A stretch of 64,000 nt of DNA from Okapia johnstoni (taxonomy: Eukaryota > Chordata > Mammalia > Artiodactyla > Giraffidae): the NCBI GenBank assembly GCA_024291935.2, contig CM044317.1, forward strand, positions 58,828,730-58,892,729, written 5' to 3'. This document shows positions 23,047 through 35,354 of this stretch, one piece after another; the first letter of the stretch is position 1; each line of letters begins with the position of its first letter. A program made the position numbers and the translations under genes. The notes below the pieces were generated by a model that did no database searches, had not been told where the DNA came from, and was given only the letters and a program-made list of their open reading frames with translations.

Positions 23047-25819
23047 ATTTAGTGGCATGTTCGTTATCCTTAAGGCTGCTCAGACTACAGTGTGCTCTGT
23101 GGACCCCTGTCCCTCCAGATTTGTGTCAGGCTTAATTGAGCTGGGAGATGGTGCACCTGTTAGCTCTAGGCCTCCACAGACTCAGCCTGGCAGGAGGCCT
23201 CGGAGCAGCTCACGTGGTTCTAAGTGCCCAGCTGGAATCAGGAGGAGGGTGCCACTGCCCCACGAAGGCACATAGCCTCAGAAAGGGCTTCTCCTTTTTT
23301 GAATCAATGAGATACACATTCTCTGTCTGCAGTTTATGAACCTTCAGAGGGGAGAGCTCTAGGGAATTCTGAACACCCCCCCTTCCCCTCCCACCTCCAA
23401 GACTGTCTCGTAGTAGAAATTTTAGTTTCACAGACTTTTGACTTCGGACTCGCCTGTGTGATGTTAGACAAACTACTAAGTTTTTTGAGTTCGTTATATT
23501 TTTTAAATCTGTAAAATAGCCCAGTAACTATGAGGTTGCTCTTCATTCTCTTCCTCTTTTGTGACTTCTCTCAGTTGCTGACATTTTGGAAGAACATCTT
23601 TTTCTGATCATAAATGTGCTCAGCTATCAAAGAGGTGAAAACTCTACCATTCAGGACACTTAGGGATCCTGAAGGAAACATGGGGGTGGGTGGAGTTGGC
23701 CTGCCCCTCCCGCCTCTCAGCCCTGTATTTATTTCCTCAGGGTAGTATTTCAAGTCAACCAGAGCCACTCCTCGGGATAGCACAGAGCTCAACAGGGTCC
23801 AGAGTGCTTGGAAGTCATCTCAGAGTAGAGGGATCAACTATCCTTATTTGTATTGAGTTTAAAAGAAGAAACAGTGGCCTAAAGCCATTATGTGGCCTAA
23901 AGCATATAAAAATTAAGGTTACATGTGACAAAGCATTTTATGAGTTCAGAAACAGTTGGGCAAGGCCATAAACTATCATATTACTAAATTGCTACCATTT
24001 CTAACGTTCAAGGTTCCAACTACAAGTTTGTCCTTAGAAATTGCAATGTGCTCTTGATAATTTGAGTGTACCCAATTGTGCTTCCAGCTAAGAAGCACGT
24101 AGGGTTTGCTGGTTAGTATTTTGCGTATATTTGAATCCTAAAAATAACCTCCTCATGAGAACAGGATGAGCTTTGTGAAGATTATATTCCAGTTGGTTAG
24201 AAATGGAAGGCACATTTTTCCCATTGCCTCTTGCCTTTCATTTCTAAACACGTTTGTCTCTACTCTGAAGCAGAGGAGACTATGAGAGCAGCTGCAGTGA
24301 GCAGCTGTAGAATCTTCTGTCATCTGCTCTCTGGCTTTTCAGACTTTGTCCCATCCTCTGCTCCCAGTTGTCTTTTTCTTTCTTTTTAAAATCACCTGCC
24401 CTCCTCAGGTCCAGGCCCTGTCCCTGCAGTGCTTTTAGGGGATTTTTGCCTGGTGTCCCCCTCAGTTTTACCATTCTTTACAGTTAAAAAAAGAAAAAAA
24501 TCACTAGTGAAAACATTTTTATCTTATGAAAAACCACTGGAAGGGGGGGAAAGGCTGTCAGCCAATACAGAGCTGCTTGCTGCCGCCCCCACGAGTTCTG
24601 CTTGTCATGTTTGGCGGTGATCTTTTCCGTGGGCTGCCATTTCAGTACAACATAAAGCTCTAATTTTACATTTGCATGCAGAGGCCAGACGCTGATGACT
24701 CTGTGAGGGGAAGCCCTCCCCAGGATTACCTTGAGAGAGATGATTTATTCATCCTGTGCAAAGTCATCAGCTCTCCCAGAGGCCCTTCCCCGCCAACTCC
24801 ACACAGAGTGCCTGGGGACTGTCGGAGCCCCTCCCAGCATCCCTCTTGGCGTAGAACAAGCCATGACAACCAGCAGCTATTGAACACATTTTTTTTTCTT
24901 CCTAATGTGTCGTTAGTTGAGCATAAGCTTCTCTCTAAGGTCGCTTATACGAGCTAGTGCAGGACAAGTGTCTTCATATAATATGTCAATGTAATTTAAG
25001 TTCCATGGCTTTCAGGGATGATCTGATTCTTCTCAACTGGTCCTTTGAATGTTGTTTGATTTTGAACGCTTAGAAAATGGGCTTGCATTCCTTTTCTCCT
25101 TTTGAAAAAGCTATTTTGTGGTTTTGAAACATACCTATTTTAGATCCCACATAATACATCATCTGAATACTAATTTAAAACAAAATATTATTTAATGTCT
25201 CTGATTTATAACACATTACATGCACCAAGCATAGAAAGCAGGTAAAAACAAATTATATGTTTTAGTTTACTATGTTGGCAACGGAGAAGCCTGCCTGAAA
25301 AAAACAATATAAATCATCTTTTACCACTACTGTCTGAATATCTGGGGGTTAATTAAATCGAAATTGTACCTGTCAGAACTGCCAGTAATATCTTCAGTTT
25401 TCACCAACTGCACTTTCCTTCTCTCCCTCCATATCTTTAGACTCAGGGAAGAGCAACACAGGTTCCACAATAAAAAACAAAAGTGGAAGAAAAGAAAGAA
25501 TTTGTAAAGTTTCTTTTGGTGTGTAAGAGGATGGATCCTAGCATGAACAGCATGTAAGCACATGGGCAAAGCACACCTAAAATAAGGCAGTGCACACACA
25601 CTAGACCACATGTGTGAATATGTGTGCATCTGTGCGTGTGCCAAACCACCCATTTTCTCACATAAGTATAGCAGTTTCACTACCTCTAGGTAAATATATT
25701 AATTCTTTATGTGAAAAAGAAAACCCAGCACTAAACTGCCTTTATAAGTATCACAAAAAACACTAAGTGTATCTTTGTTTAGGAATGTAAAAATAATGTG
25801 CTTGGAAATGCCAGCTAAC
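23047..25819. other. Repeat-poor intergenic stretch
   Basis: About 2.8 kb without recognised transposons. A perfect octamer ATTTGCAT lies at 24670-24677 within a GC-richer patch (24560-24850). No exon-like sequence found; open frames are short. Confidence 0.45.
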
Positions 25820-26030
25820 TAGTGAAGTGAAAGTCACTCAGTCGTGTCCGACTCTTTGTGACCCCATGGACTGTAGCCTGCCAGGCTCCTCTGCCCATGG
25901 AATTCTCTAGGCCAGAATACTGGAGTGGGTAGCCGTTTCCTCCTCCAGGGGAGTCTTCCCAACCCAGGGATCAAACCAGGTCTCCTGCATCGCAGGTGGA
26001 TTCTTTACTGTCTGAGCCACCAGGGAAGAG
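25820..26030 (-). mobile_element. Bov-tA SINE, antisense
   Basis: The plus strand runs from GAAGTGAAAGTCACTCAGTC to CTGAGCCACCAGGGAAG. Full-length. Confidence 0.94.
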
Positions 26031-26630
26031 CTGAGAGTAAATACTTTGTGAAGAATAGATAAGACACAAGAACAGTTCAACCTCAGTTGGCCTGGGCCAA
26101 GTGTGAAAATGCAGAATCACAGAAGGAGCAGCGGGATTTGATTAAGCTTCTATAAATCAAATCTTAGAGGCATGAATCCCCTTGGTAATATCCTGGGTCA
26201 AGTGGTCATCTGCCCTGGTTTTAAATACTTCTGGTATAAAGATACTCATTACTTCCAGTGCAACCAGCCTCCAGTTCTTTATCTTTTTTCCCTTATTATT
26301 TACACAAAACGCTTTTTTAAAAAAGTGAAAGGTCTAGGGAGTTATACATAGAAAGCAACAGTGAAAAGAGGGGGTAGGGGTGAGGATGGGGAAGCCTCCA
26401 GTTCTTATTTAGGAACAATAAAGGTATCTGTACCTATATACATTCATTTGGTTCTCCTTCTTCCCCTCCAACTCACAAAAAACACATCTAATCCCTCCTT
26501 CAATCCTTCAAACATTTGAAAACAACCATCATGACTCATAACTATCCCGTGACTGACCTGGATGGTCTCCTAAACCCATCAGCCAGGATCTTTGTCCATC
26601 CACACTGCTCAGCAGCTGAAAGATCTCCAT

Positions 26631-26730
26631 CCCTGGAGTAGATTGGTGGTGGTGACTTCTCAGGTGACCGGCCTGTGATGCCCCGGAGTAGATTGGTGGT
26701 GGTGACTTCTCAGGTGACCGGCCTGTGATG
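26631..26730. repeat. 50-bp tandem duplication
   Basis: Units 26631-26680 and 26681-26730 are identical at 49 of 50 positions; only base 4 differs (T against C). The unit contains GTAGATTGGTGGTGGTGAC. Outside the two units the similarity stops. Confidence 0.97.
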
Positions 26731-27079
26731 TGATTATTCTGTGTTGATGAGTTACTGCTGAAGACCCTCAAGCCAGAGAGGGAAGATCCTAAACCAAGAG
26801 TCCAGGAAAGAGCCTGAGTCTTAATTAAGGTGATGGCAGCAAGGCCCTGTAATATTTCACCTGTGCCAAAAAAAACCCCAAAAAACCCAAAGCTATTACT
26901 TCACGTCATTGATGTTCAACCAAGCCTGCAACTTTGGAGTTAGGACCTTGAGCTTCATTTGTACCACCAGTTCTGCCACCGGCCGGTTGTATTCCCTGGA
27001 GAATTACTGCCCACCTTTCCAGAGTTGTCTCTGTGATATTCAGAGGCACATGTTGCATTTCTGCCTAGAAATGTGCCCC

Positions 27080-27345
27080 CTACCCCGACTCCTGGCCTCA
27101 GTTTAGATGTCATTTCCCCAGGGACACTTCCCTGACTCCCATCCCTACCCCAGCCCCAGAGACTGGCCTCTGTCTTCCACTGTACCCTATGCTCTGTTGT
27201 AACCTCACTTCCTTGTGTTTTAATACTGCATTCACTTGTCTGTGCTCACTGTCCTGGAAATTCTTTAAAGCTAAGGACTCAGGCCTGGTCTCCAGCACTT
27301 AGCTCAGTGCCTGGTGCTTACCAGAATCCAGAAAATATGTTGAAA
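27080..27345 (+). mobile_element. L2 LINE 3' end
   Basis: GATGTCATTTCCCCAGGGAC, ACACTTCCCTGACTCCC and the closing AGCTCAGTGCCTGGTGC with TATGTTGAA follow the L2 3' end. Confidence 0.7.
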
Positions 27346-27441
27346 AAAAGAGAAGAAAGGAAAGAAAAGACTAAAAGGGAGAAGACAAAATGAGGAAGTT
27401 GGGGTATATTATCTATCTAGATTCTTACAGCTAAAACTCTG

Positions 27442-27622
27442 CAATTCCTTGGGGGTTTTTTGTTTTGTTTTTTAAAAAATATTTATTTAGCTGTGGTATG
27501 CGGGCTCTTAGTTGCAGCATGTGTGATCCAGGTCCCTGACTAGGGATTGAACCTGGGTCCCCTGCACCAGGAGTTTGGAGTCCCAACCACCTGACCACCA
27601 GGGAAGTCCCTACAATTCCTTG
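27442..27622 (-). mobile_element. CHR-type SINE, antisense, with target-site duplication
   Basis: The element at 27452-27612 runs from a T-rich start to GACCACCAGGGAAGTCCC. The 10-bp duplication CAATTCCTTG is at 27442-27451 and 27613-27622. Confidence 0.93.
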
Positions 27623-27954
27623 TTCTTAAGTTCCATCTTTAAAGTCAACCTCAGGCTTTTAGAAATTCAGATTTTCTCTAGTAGGAGGGTAAGTTTCAAG
27701 TGATTACACCAAATTAGAAAAGCTATGAATATTTATACATGTAATACAATTTTAGGACTGAGATTTAAAGTTCATTTAACATGCCCAAACTTTGTATTGT
27801 GAGGAAACTGAGGCACAGTGAAATTAAGTTATCTATCCATACCCACCTGGTTAGAGGAAAACCTGGTTTCAGACACTGATCTTGGTCCCTGCTGGGCTGC
27901 ACCCCTGAGCCCTTCAAGTCTTATAGTTGTCCAGCCTCCAAGACTGAAGAAAGA

Positions 27955-28275
27955 GCCCAGAGACAGCAGCAGGGACATCAGTGGTTTATTGGCTAGGCAG
28001 AACTTACACAAAGAAGCCTGGAGCGACATCCCACCATGTGTGGCAGAGGGCGGGTAGGACATTACAGGAGTCTTCACTACTCGGCAGGAGAGAAGAAGGC
28101 TACCATTTATAGGGGGAATTGACATCAAGTGGGCTCACCAGTTACCTGGAACTATTTAAACGCTATAATTAAGCAGATTATATAGTCATGTGAGAGAAAC
28201 AGGTACTGGTTAAGTGAGGGATGTACAGAGAGCACGAGAACAGCCATCTTGAATGGCCTAACCATACAGCCCCCA
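27955..28275 (-). repeat. Possible old LTR-like sequence
   Basis: GTGGTTTATTGGCTAGGC (TTTATT, reverse of a poly(A) signal), CCATTTATAGGGGGAA and CAGCCATCTTGAATGGCC lie in a moderately GC-rich block resembling an antisense retroviral LTR. Ends unclear; family unassigned. Confidence 0.3.
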
Positions 28276-29084
28276 AACTGGGATGGCTGGTCTTTAGTCT
28301 TCCTTTTTGAAAGAGCTGCTACAAACACGGCTGCAAATGGAAGTGACAGATGTTTCCTCCTTTATGTTATGGTTGTATCAATGTACAAGTTTATGGCTGT
28401 AAATTAAACTTTGAGAAATACCCTTCTCTGCTTCTAGACAAACTAATGAAAATTACGTCTCTTTTCTCCCAGGAATGTGGGAGGATGTTACCATGCTTCA
28501 CCAGGTGACTCCTGTACGTTGTTTGCTAAACAGAGTTAGAGTCATATGAATTGCTTTCAGCCAAGTTCGGTACCAAAGCTCAATGTTCTATTGTCAAGCC
28601 ATAGGATAGTAATGCCATGAGACCAGCTTCTTGGCGAGTAGCCCTGAGGTGCAGCTGTAAGGTGACCCAGTGCAGGCTTGAGGCCAGAGCTTAGTGCCAG
28701 AAACTTGAGCCAAACACTGGAACTAATTCCCAGGGCACTGAATTGGTTGCAATTAAAATTTTAGATGAAAAGATTTTTTGTTTACTCTAAAAGAACCACT
28801 TCATTTTATAAGCTCATAGGAAAGTTAGATGCTTTGCCATTATACATGAAATATTTTCCAGAGGCCAAATCTTTGAAAAAGAAGAAGAAAAAGGAGAAGA
28901 AAACTTTAGATTATTTAAGAAGTCATGAAAATATTTCTTGAAAGCAACATCTTTCATTAGATATGCTAACTGAAAAAACTTTCTTTTTCTGACTTGGGGT
29001 ATGCTGTGAAAGTTGTAAGGTAGAGTTGGAGTAGAAGTGGTAGAGTAGTGGTCAGGGTGATGGTAATGATTGAACCAATCTCTG
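28276..29084. other. Stretch without recognised feature
   Basis: Non-coding, no recognised repeat; an A/G-rich tract lies at 28876-28905. Confidence 0.45.
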
Positions 29085-29170
29085 GACCCATACAGATCTG
29101 AGTTAAGCACACAGCCCCACCACTTCTTAGCAGCTGACCTTGGGTAATATACTTAAGCCTGGAGACTGTG
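29085..29170 (+). mobile_element. MIR SINE fragment
   Basis: TGGACCCATACAGATCTGAG then CTGACCTTGGGTAATATAC follows the MIR core order. Short and decayed. Confidence 0.5.
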
Positions 29171-29484
29171 TTATGTATTGGGGTTAGTAACTATTCCTCT
29201 CCTGGGTAGTATGGACGGGGTTCAGACACTACTCTTCCTCTCATGTCAGCCTATCCCTAGGGTGCAGGTCCTCACCTCACTGATGAGACAAGGAGAAGCT
29301 GCTGAAATCCCAGTAATTTTAAGCCACCAGCTTTAAGCTGTGGCAGAAATCCATCATGAGCACTAATTCAGCAGTTGTTGGCTCAAGACATACAAATTGG
29401 TTTAATTCTTAGGAAACTGCTTATCAGGGCAAAGAGGAAAAAGAAAAGTGGTTGTCATGTTCCTGATAAGTACTCCATGTCTTG

Positions 29485-29665
29485 CTGTCCTATTTATTAG
29501 TCAGGTGGCCTTGGACAGGTCATGTATCCTCTCTGAGCCTTGATCTCACCCCAGCTCCCCATCTAGAGGTTGGGGATGATAACATAGACCACACAGTATG
29601 GTTGTGAGGCGATGGAGTATGTAAAGCTGGGCTGGGAACACAGGAGATGTTCAGGAACCTTTATC
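29485..29665 (+). mobile_element. MIR SINE fossil
   Basis: GGCCTTGGACAGGTCATGTA, CCTCTCTGAGCCTTGATCTC and GTATGGTTGTGAGGCGATG match the MIR order. Confidence 0.7.
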
Positions 29666-30189
29666 TTCTATCTGACCTCCTGCAACATGTCCATGTTTAG
29701 GAATGCCCTTTAAATAATCCCTGGGAGGCAGAGAGAGAGATCATTCCACAGTGATGATTCATGGTTTTCTATATACTCTGCCCTTGCTTATATTCAGGTT
29801 TTGGAAAACACGTGCCATATTTACTTAAGAAGCTTCCCCACCTCTTTGTAGCTATTAAAAGACCAGGGTGGAAAGGGAAAATCAGAAGTTGTCCCTGATT
29901 TATCTGTGGCTGAAGGAGGAACTAGGGAGGTCCAGCAAGTATCATTATTTCTTCCTCCAGGTGAACTGATGAAGGCTTAGAAGAAAAAGGCTGCGTCATG
30001 GCCTGGGTGGCCAAACCTTGCCCTTTCACTTTCATTATATAGTTATCTGGTGTTTAAAGACCGATTTAAAGATAGTTGACAGTCATCATGGCAACCAAGA
30101 AAAACGTATGTGACCAAAAAAAACTACATTTCATTAAACTTGGAAATGAGGAAGTATATGTGTAGGATTTAATTATTATTTTTTAGAAA

Positions 30190-30755
30190 TTAAGGAAAAT
30201 CATCCATTCATTCAGCCTTCGAATATTTATTGACAGCTACAATTGTGACAAACACCACTCTAGGTACTGAGGATACAATGATAGCTAAAATAAAAATTCC
30301 TGCCTTCCTTCAGTTTCTGTTTTGGTGGGAGATGTAGAGAGCAAATGTGATAAATTAGTAAGATATATAGTATATTAGGAAGTAGTTAGTGCTAAGGGGA
30401 AAAATAAGGCAGAAGGGGAAACTATAAAATATCAAGAGGAATGTTAATGTCCCCGGAAAGTCTCATTGATCAGGTGTTTGAAGTAAAGACCTGATGGAAC
30501 AGACAAGCCAACCTGAGGATGGCTGGGGAACAGCTTTCAAGACAAGGGTCCTGAGATGGAAGGGTGCCTGGTGTACCTGAGGAATGCCTGGAGGCCGGAG
30601 TGCAAGCTGAGCAGGGAGGGAAAGAGATCAGGTCAGAGAGAAACAGGCCAGGTGTATGGGGCCTGTAGACATGGTAAGGACTTCAGCTTTCACTGGGAGT
30701 AAGAGGAAAAGCTCTAGAGAGTTTGAGCAGAGGAAAGATATTATACAACCATTCT
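30190..30755 (-). repeat. Ancient mammalian interspersed repeat, antisense (L2-like)
   Basis: CATTCATTCAGCCTTCGAAT and TATTTATTGACAGC, then CTAGGTACTGAGGATACAAT, TTGAAGTAAAGACCTGATG and ACATGGTAAGGACTTCAGC, form the order of an old repeat that begins like an antisense L2 tail. The family is not certain. Related pieces recur at 35190-35350 and 36185-36430. Confidence 0.5.
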
Positions 30756-30773
30756 TACTGAATACTTGCTCTG

Positions 30774-30999
30774 TTAGATTCTATTTTATTTTTTAAAGTA
30801 TTTATTTTTTTATTTATTTTACTGTGGCAGGTCTTAGATGCAGCATATACGGATCTCCGATCTTCATTTTTTGGCATGCAAGCTCTTACTTGTGGCATGT
30901 GGGATCTAGTACCCTGACCAGAGATCCAACCCAGGCCCCCTGCATTGGGAGCATGGAGTCTTAGCCACTGGACCACGAGGGAAGTCCCTATTAGATTCT
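30774..30999 (-). mobile_element. CHR-type SINE, antisense, with target-site duplication
   Basis: The element at 30783-30990 begins T-rich and ends GGACCACGAGGGAAGTCCC. The 9-bp duplication TTAGATTCT is at 30774-30782 and 30991-30999. Confidence 0.93.
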
Positions 31000-31155
31000 G
31001 TTTTAAATGCTTTATTTGTAATCCTCACAATATCTTATGAAGTAGGACCCATCATCTTCTCATTTTGCAGCTGAGGGAACAGGGCCAGAGAGGTTAACTA
31101 ACTTGCATAAGATCACACAGCTAGCAGGGATGTGGTGAAAATTTAGACCCTGGTC
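31000..31155 (-). mobile_element. MIR SINE fossil, antisense
   Basis: AATCCTCACAATATCTTATG, GAGAGGTTAACTAACTTGC and ATCACACAGCTAGCAGGG are the MIR reverse core. Confidence 0.75.
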
Positions 31156-33242
31156 AACTCTTAACCACCTCATTTTCTTCCCAAATGCTTAAGAGATTGA
31201 GACTAGGGTTTTTTGGTTTTTTTCCATTTCTTTATATCTGTATTTCCAGAGCACACTAACAATGAAATCACTTCATACTCATTCATAGAGAACTTCTTTG
31301 CTCAAACTGATAAATATTCCCAATATTCTCTGTTATGATTCCAAGTTGTTTTTTTTTTTTAAAAAAAAGCCTTCAAATTAGCATACTAACAAGCATCTTG
31401 ACATGTCTTGTTTTAATTATGCAGACAGCAACTCCTTTTTTTGCTCCTAATGGAGAGGTTGATTGGGAAAATTTTTATTTTATTGCTTACAATCTTACCC
31501 TAGTGCTACCTAAATCACTGCTTTATGATTTGGCATCTATAATTTATCATTTTCCTCTGCTATTAGATGAAATGCCCTTTAAAACATTCCATAGCAAGGT
31601 GAACACAAGTCAAGCTTGCAAAGTTCTGGAAAAAAGAATTGCAAAGAATCATTAAAGAATAATGAAAGTTGATTTAAACGGCATACAATATCAGGGCTGC
31701 CCAGTTTAACACATATAATTATTCCAAGTCATTTTCAGAAGGCCTCTACAGTTCAGCATCTAATTTTCATCATCTTTTAAGGAATAACAACAGAAATACC
31801 TTACTGTTATAAAGACTCTAAAAGCTGACTTTTTATTTCATTTCTCTGGATTTCACTAAAGCTAAGCATGAAACAACAGACAGTTTAAAATATAGGAAAC
31901 CCAGGTTCCTTTTACTGTTGTGTGGCTTTAATATTCTACTGCTGTAGCCAAGAGTCCTTGGCTTCTGGGGCCAACTGCCTTTTGCATGCTGATTGCAGAG
32001 AGAGTCTCTCAGGAGTTATTACTTTTGAGTAGTATCTACAATGACTTCAGTCTCTGCAGGAAGGGGAAGGCAGCAGAGTTTGGGAATGAAAACACTGAGG
32101 GAAAAATCTCTCCCGATAGAATTGTCAACTCAATCTAATTTTAGGTTTCAGGAAGACCACATAGCTGTACCTTCAGCTACCTGCAAACATATGCGTCCCT
32201 CACTGAAGGACTACAACCAGAACTTAAACAAAAATAATGTAGTTTTCTATAATAATATGTTTTAGTAAAACAGGTGATGTGTGAGAGTGTGTATGTGGGT
32301 GCACACACATGCAGGCAAACCATGTGTGTGTACGCCACATTCAAATATTGACAGCATTCAGAATAAGGGGACATGGTCCAGAAGGGTTTCTATTTTTCAT
32401 CAATGCTAATTTTTCTTTCCAACGCTTCACAACCAAAAGGTCTACTAGTCCCAGGCTCAAGACCTCAGAAACCGTATTATTGAGTTATGTAAAACAGGAA
32501 TTTGAGACATTTTTAGAAATCATTTTTATGTGGTAGTTATTTTAATATTGAAACAACTAAATCAAAGCCAACAAAGGTCTTTTGAGAGGAAATGGCTAAA
32601 AGGGCACATCTTTCCTTTTCTAAAAGGAAAACCACAGCAAGGAATTCCAATTAGGAATAAATTAAAGAGCACTACACTTTTCTGGAAGGGTCAGGAAGTC
32701 GAACTCTTGGCCTTGAGCTGCTTCTCACCCCCACCCCAGCTGACCCTGGGAACCAGTCACTCCCCGTCTCTGTGTGAACTCAACAGTGGCTGCCAAGTCT
32801 TGCCATTCCTCTGCAGAAAAGAGCCAGAGATTTTCACCAGAGGCCTCCTGCCAGAATCAGAGTCAGAAGGAGGTAGCCAAGGTGCCAGGGGGCTTTCTGG
32901 AGTGCCCCAATGCCAGGTTTCTGTCTACAAAAGACAATTCACTAAACTCACTAAAGCCAAATCTGACATTTTTAAAAAGTCTCTGAAATAAGCCTCATAT
33001 GCTGTTTTGCTACTAGAAGACTGGGCTCTCATTTCCCAGATTATATTTTCTTAAATATAATTTCCTTAAATTCGGCAGCACTTTTAATCCATGACACTCA
33101 CTGGTAGGCAAGAAAAACAATTCTGTCTTCACAATTGATTTAAAGCTTACAGATGTGACATCTCCATACATTATGTTGTGGTTAATTGCCTTATACTAAC
33201 ATCTGAGTAATATATATGTGTGTGTATGTGTGTGTGTATGAA
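31156..33242. other. Stretch without recognised feature
   Basis: No transposon recognised apart from a TA/TG microsatellite at 33209-33240. The 153-codon open frame at 32530-32991 does not resemble a protein family and is probably chance. Confidence 0.45.
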
Positions 33243-33369
33243 TATCGGTGTCATGCTCAGTCGTGTCCGACTTTTTGAGACCCTATTAAACTGTAGCCCA
33301 CCAGACTTTTCTGTCCATGGGATTTTTCAGGCATGAATACTGGAGTGGGTTACTATTTCCTCCTTCAGA
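33243..33369 (-). mobile_element. Bov-A SINE, antisense, truncated
   Basis: CTCAGTCGTGTCCGACTTT through GAATACTGGAGTGGGTTAC, ending at TCCTTCAG. It lies between TG/TA microsatellite and TA repeat tracts, and the tRNA-derived part is missing. Confidence 0.85.
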
Positions 33370-33539
33370 TATATATATAAATGTTCTTTAGGTAACCTGT
33401 GTAATTGACATATGACTACTTGGGAAATTGGGGCTAAAAGTGAAGTACCCCAAACAGCTGAGTTTGATCAAGATGCCATGCACTCTTGACCTCTTTAATA
33501 CGCTATTTTGCTCTTTTGACAGCATTCCAAATCTACTTG

Positions 33540-33800
33540 TCCTTCCAGGTCTATCTCAGTTCCTGCTTTCAGCTCAAATCCTTGCCTGACCGTCTAAGTT
33601 CTCATTGAGACCTCCCCTCTGGCACCACCTAAAGCCCTATTATCTTTGCTGCTACTATGGCATTTGGATATGTCATCGTACACCATCATTTACTCACCAA
33701 CTTCCAAGGGCCGTGTGCTCTCTCTTCAGCTCCCCTCACAGTGCTTAGCCTGATGCTCAGCACATGGGGATGCTCTGTGGTGCAAGTGGTGAAGTGAACT
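33540..33800 (+). mobile_element. L2-like 3' end fossil
   Basis: TTTCAGCTCAAATCCTTGCC, CATTGAGACCTCCCCTCTGG and TGATGCTCAGCACATGGGGA resemble the L2 3' region, heavily decayed. Confidence 0.45.
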
Positions 33801-35189
33801 GACTTACAGCCTTTTTCGTCATTTCCCCAATGCTCATATCTAGGACTAAAATTTGCATGATTGCTCTTTATTTCTCCATGCATTGTCCCTTAGTAACCCA
33901 AAAGCATCTAGAATGAGCTGCAAGTTAGACCACTCCTGCAATAGATTGGTCACCTGTGTCTTTTTGGCTTGGATGTCACTGTTCCATACAATGCATGGAA
34001 ATGAGGGACAAGTCACATCCGTTATGACTGCAGTCAATGAAAATAAAGAGAAAAATAAAATAAAATAATGGAGTAGAGAAAGAAAATATAGGAAAGAGTG
34101 AGGGGAAAAGAGATGGGGAAGAGGCAAAAAAAAACAAAACAAAAAAAACCAACCCACAATCCCACTGGATGATATAATTTCCTCTTTTAATGACAAAACA
34201 TAAAGGCTCCTTGCAAGTGCATTTCATGGGTGATTACTTGAACATCTTAATCATGTTTGCTCTTTGGTGAAATTGTATGCAGAAACCACTGCCTTTCCAG
34301 TTTGAATTAAGAATAAACTGGAAAGGCAGTTCGTCTGGGAGAAAGGAAAAGCAAAGCCCAGGAACACTGGTGCACTGTATGCAGCAGTAAGAAATGACAA
34401 CTCGGAATCAGGCAGAGTTCTCTCTTCTGTGATCAGCTGGCTCTGCCCTCAATGAGTCCATGAGATTTCGCATTTTATAGGTTGAGCTTCCCACTGGCAG
34501 CAACTGAAGCAGTTCATTATGCACATCTGTCACGTGATCCACTTCATCAACCAAATGGAACTGGGAGAATAAGTCACCCTAACAAGATCCTTCAGTACAC
34601 TCTTAAAAACTACTTACAGATGTACTCTTCCTCTGAGGGGATACAATGGGTTTCCTTGTACGGTGCCACATGATACAGGAAATGCATTATCCCCATCCAA
34701 ATTCAGGCGTACCAGGAGGAAGCCTGAAAAGAAAGCAGCTCACAAAATCACACACAGCTTTTGCAAAAGTCCTGAGAGGGGCTCAGACACCAATTTATGA
34801 TAACAGCAGATAAAACCTCAAGCCTGTGAAGCTCAGTTCATTACAAATGCTAATGTCCACACAGGGAAAGGAAACCACATCAGCACTCAGCATCGACACA
34901 AATGCTGCTAATGCTTTTTATTTATGGTTGTCGCTGGGTCCCCTCAGCAGTATGCCAGATCTCCATTTGTGTGGTAACTTTAACTACTTTATGTGCCTCC
35001 ACGACTCACTGTGTTATGTGCCCACAGGCGATTTGTGCTTTCAAACTGTGTCTGGTGAGGCGAGCAGCCACACTGCTAATCTTGAATCAGGAACCATCTT
35101 GTTCCCATTCAGATCACGTCGAACGAACACTTTTGTGGACACATCCAGGAATAGTTAACACCTGCCATTGTGAAATCTTCCTGTTTCAG
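33801..35189. other. Stretch without recognised transposon; holds a hairpin
   Basis: Non-coding sequence with an A-rich tract (34040-34160) and the perfect hairpin at 34288-34330. No exon-like frame. Confidence 0.45.
34288..34330. repeat. Perfect 16-bp hairpin, 11-nt loop
   Basis: ACTGCCTTTCCAGTTT at 34288-34303 and its exact reverse complement at 34315-34330 enclose GAATTAAGAAT. No repeat family recognised around it. Confidence 0.97.
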
Positions 35190-35350
35190 TTGGGATGATC
35201 AATTCATCATTCATTCAGTCAGGCAACAGATATTTATTGAATACCTACCACATGCCAGGCACTGTTTCGGGCCCTGGAGATACAATAGTGAACAGAGCCC
35301 TACCATCAAAAAGATTACATTCTAGAGGGGGATAGGAAGAGACAGCAAAC
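35190..35350 (-). repeat. Ancient interspersed repeat, antisense (L2-like)
   Basis: CATTCATTCAGTCAGGCAAC, TTATTGAATACCTACCACAT, GCCAGGCACTGTTTCGGG and TTACATTCTAGAGGGGGATA follow the same order as the repeat at 30190. Confidence 0.55.
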
Positions 35351-35354
35351 AAAT

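Noticed and set aside
32530..32991. 153-codon plus-strand open frame
   Set aside because: No family resemblance, no splice or promoter context, no poly(A) signal nearby in a sensible place.
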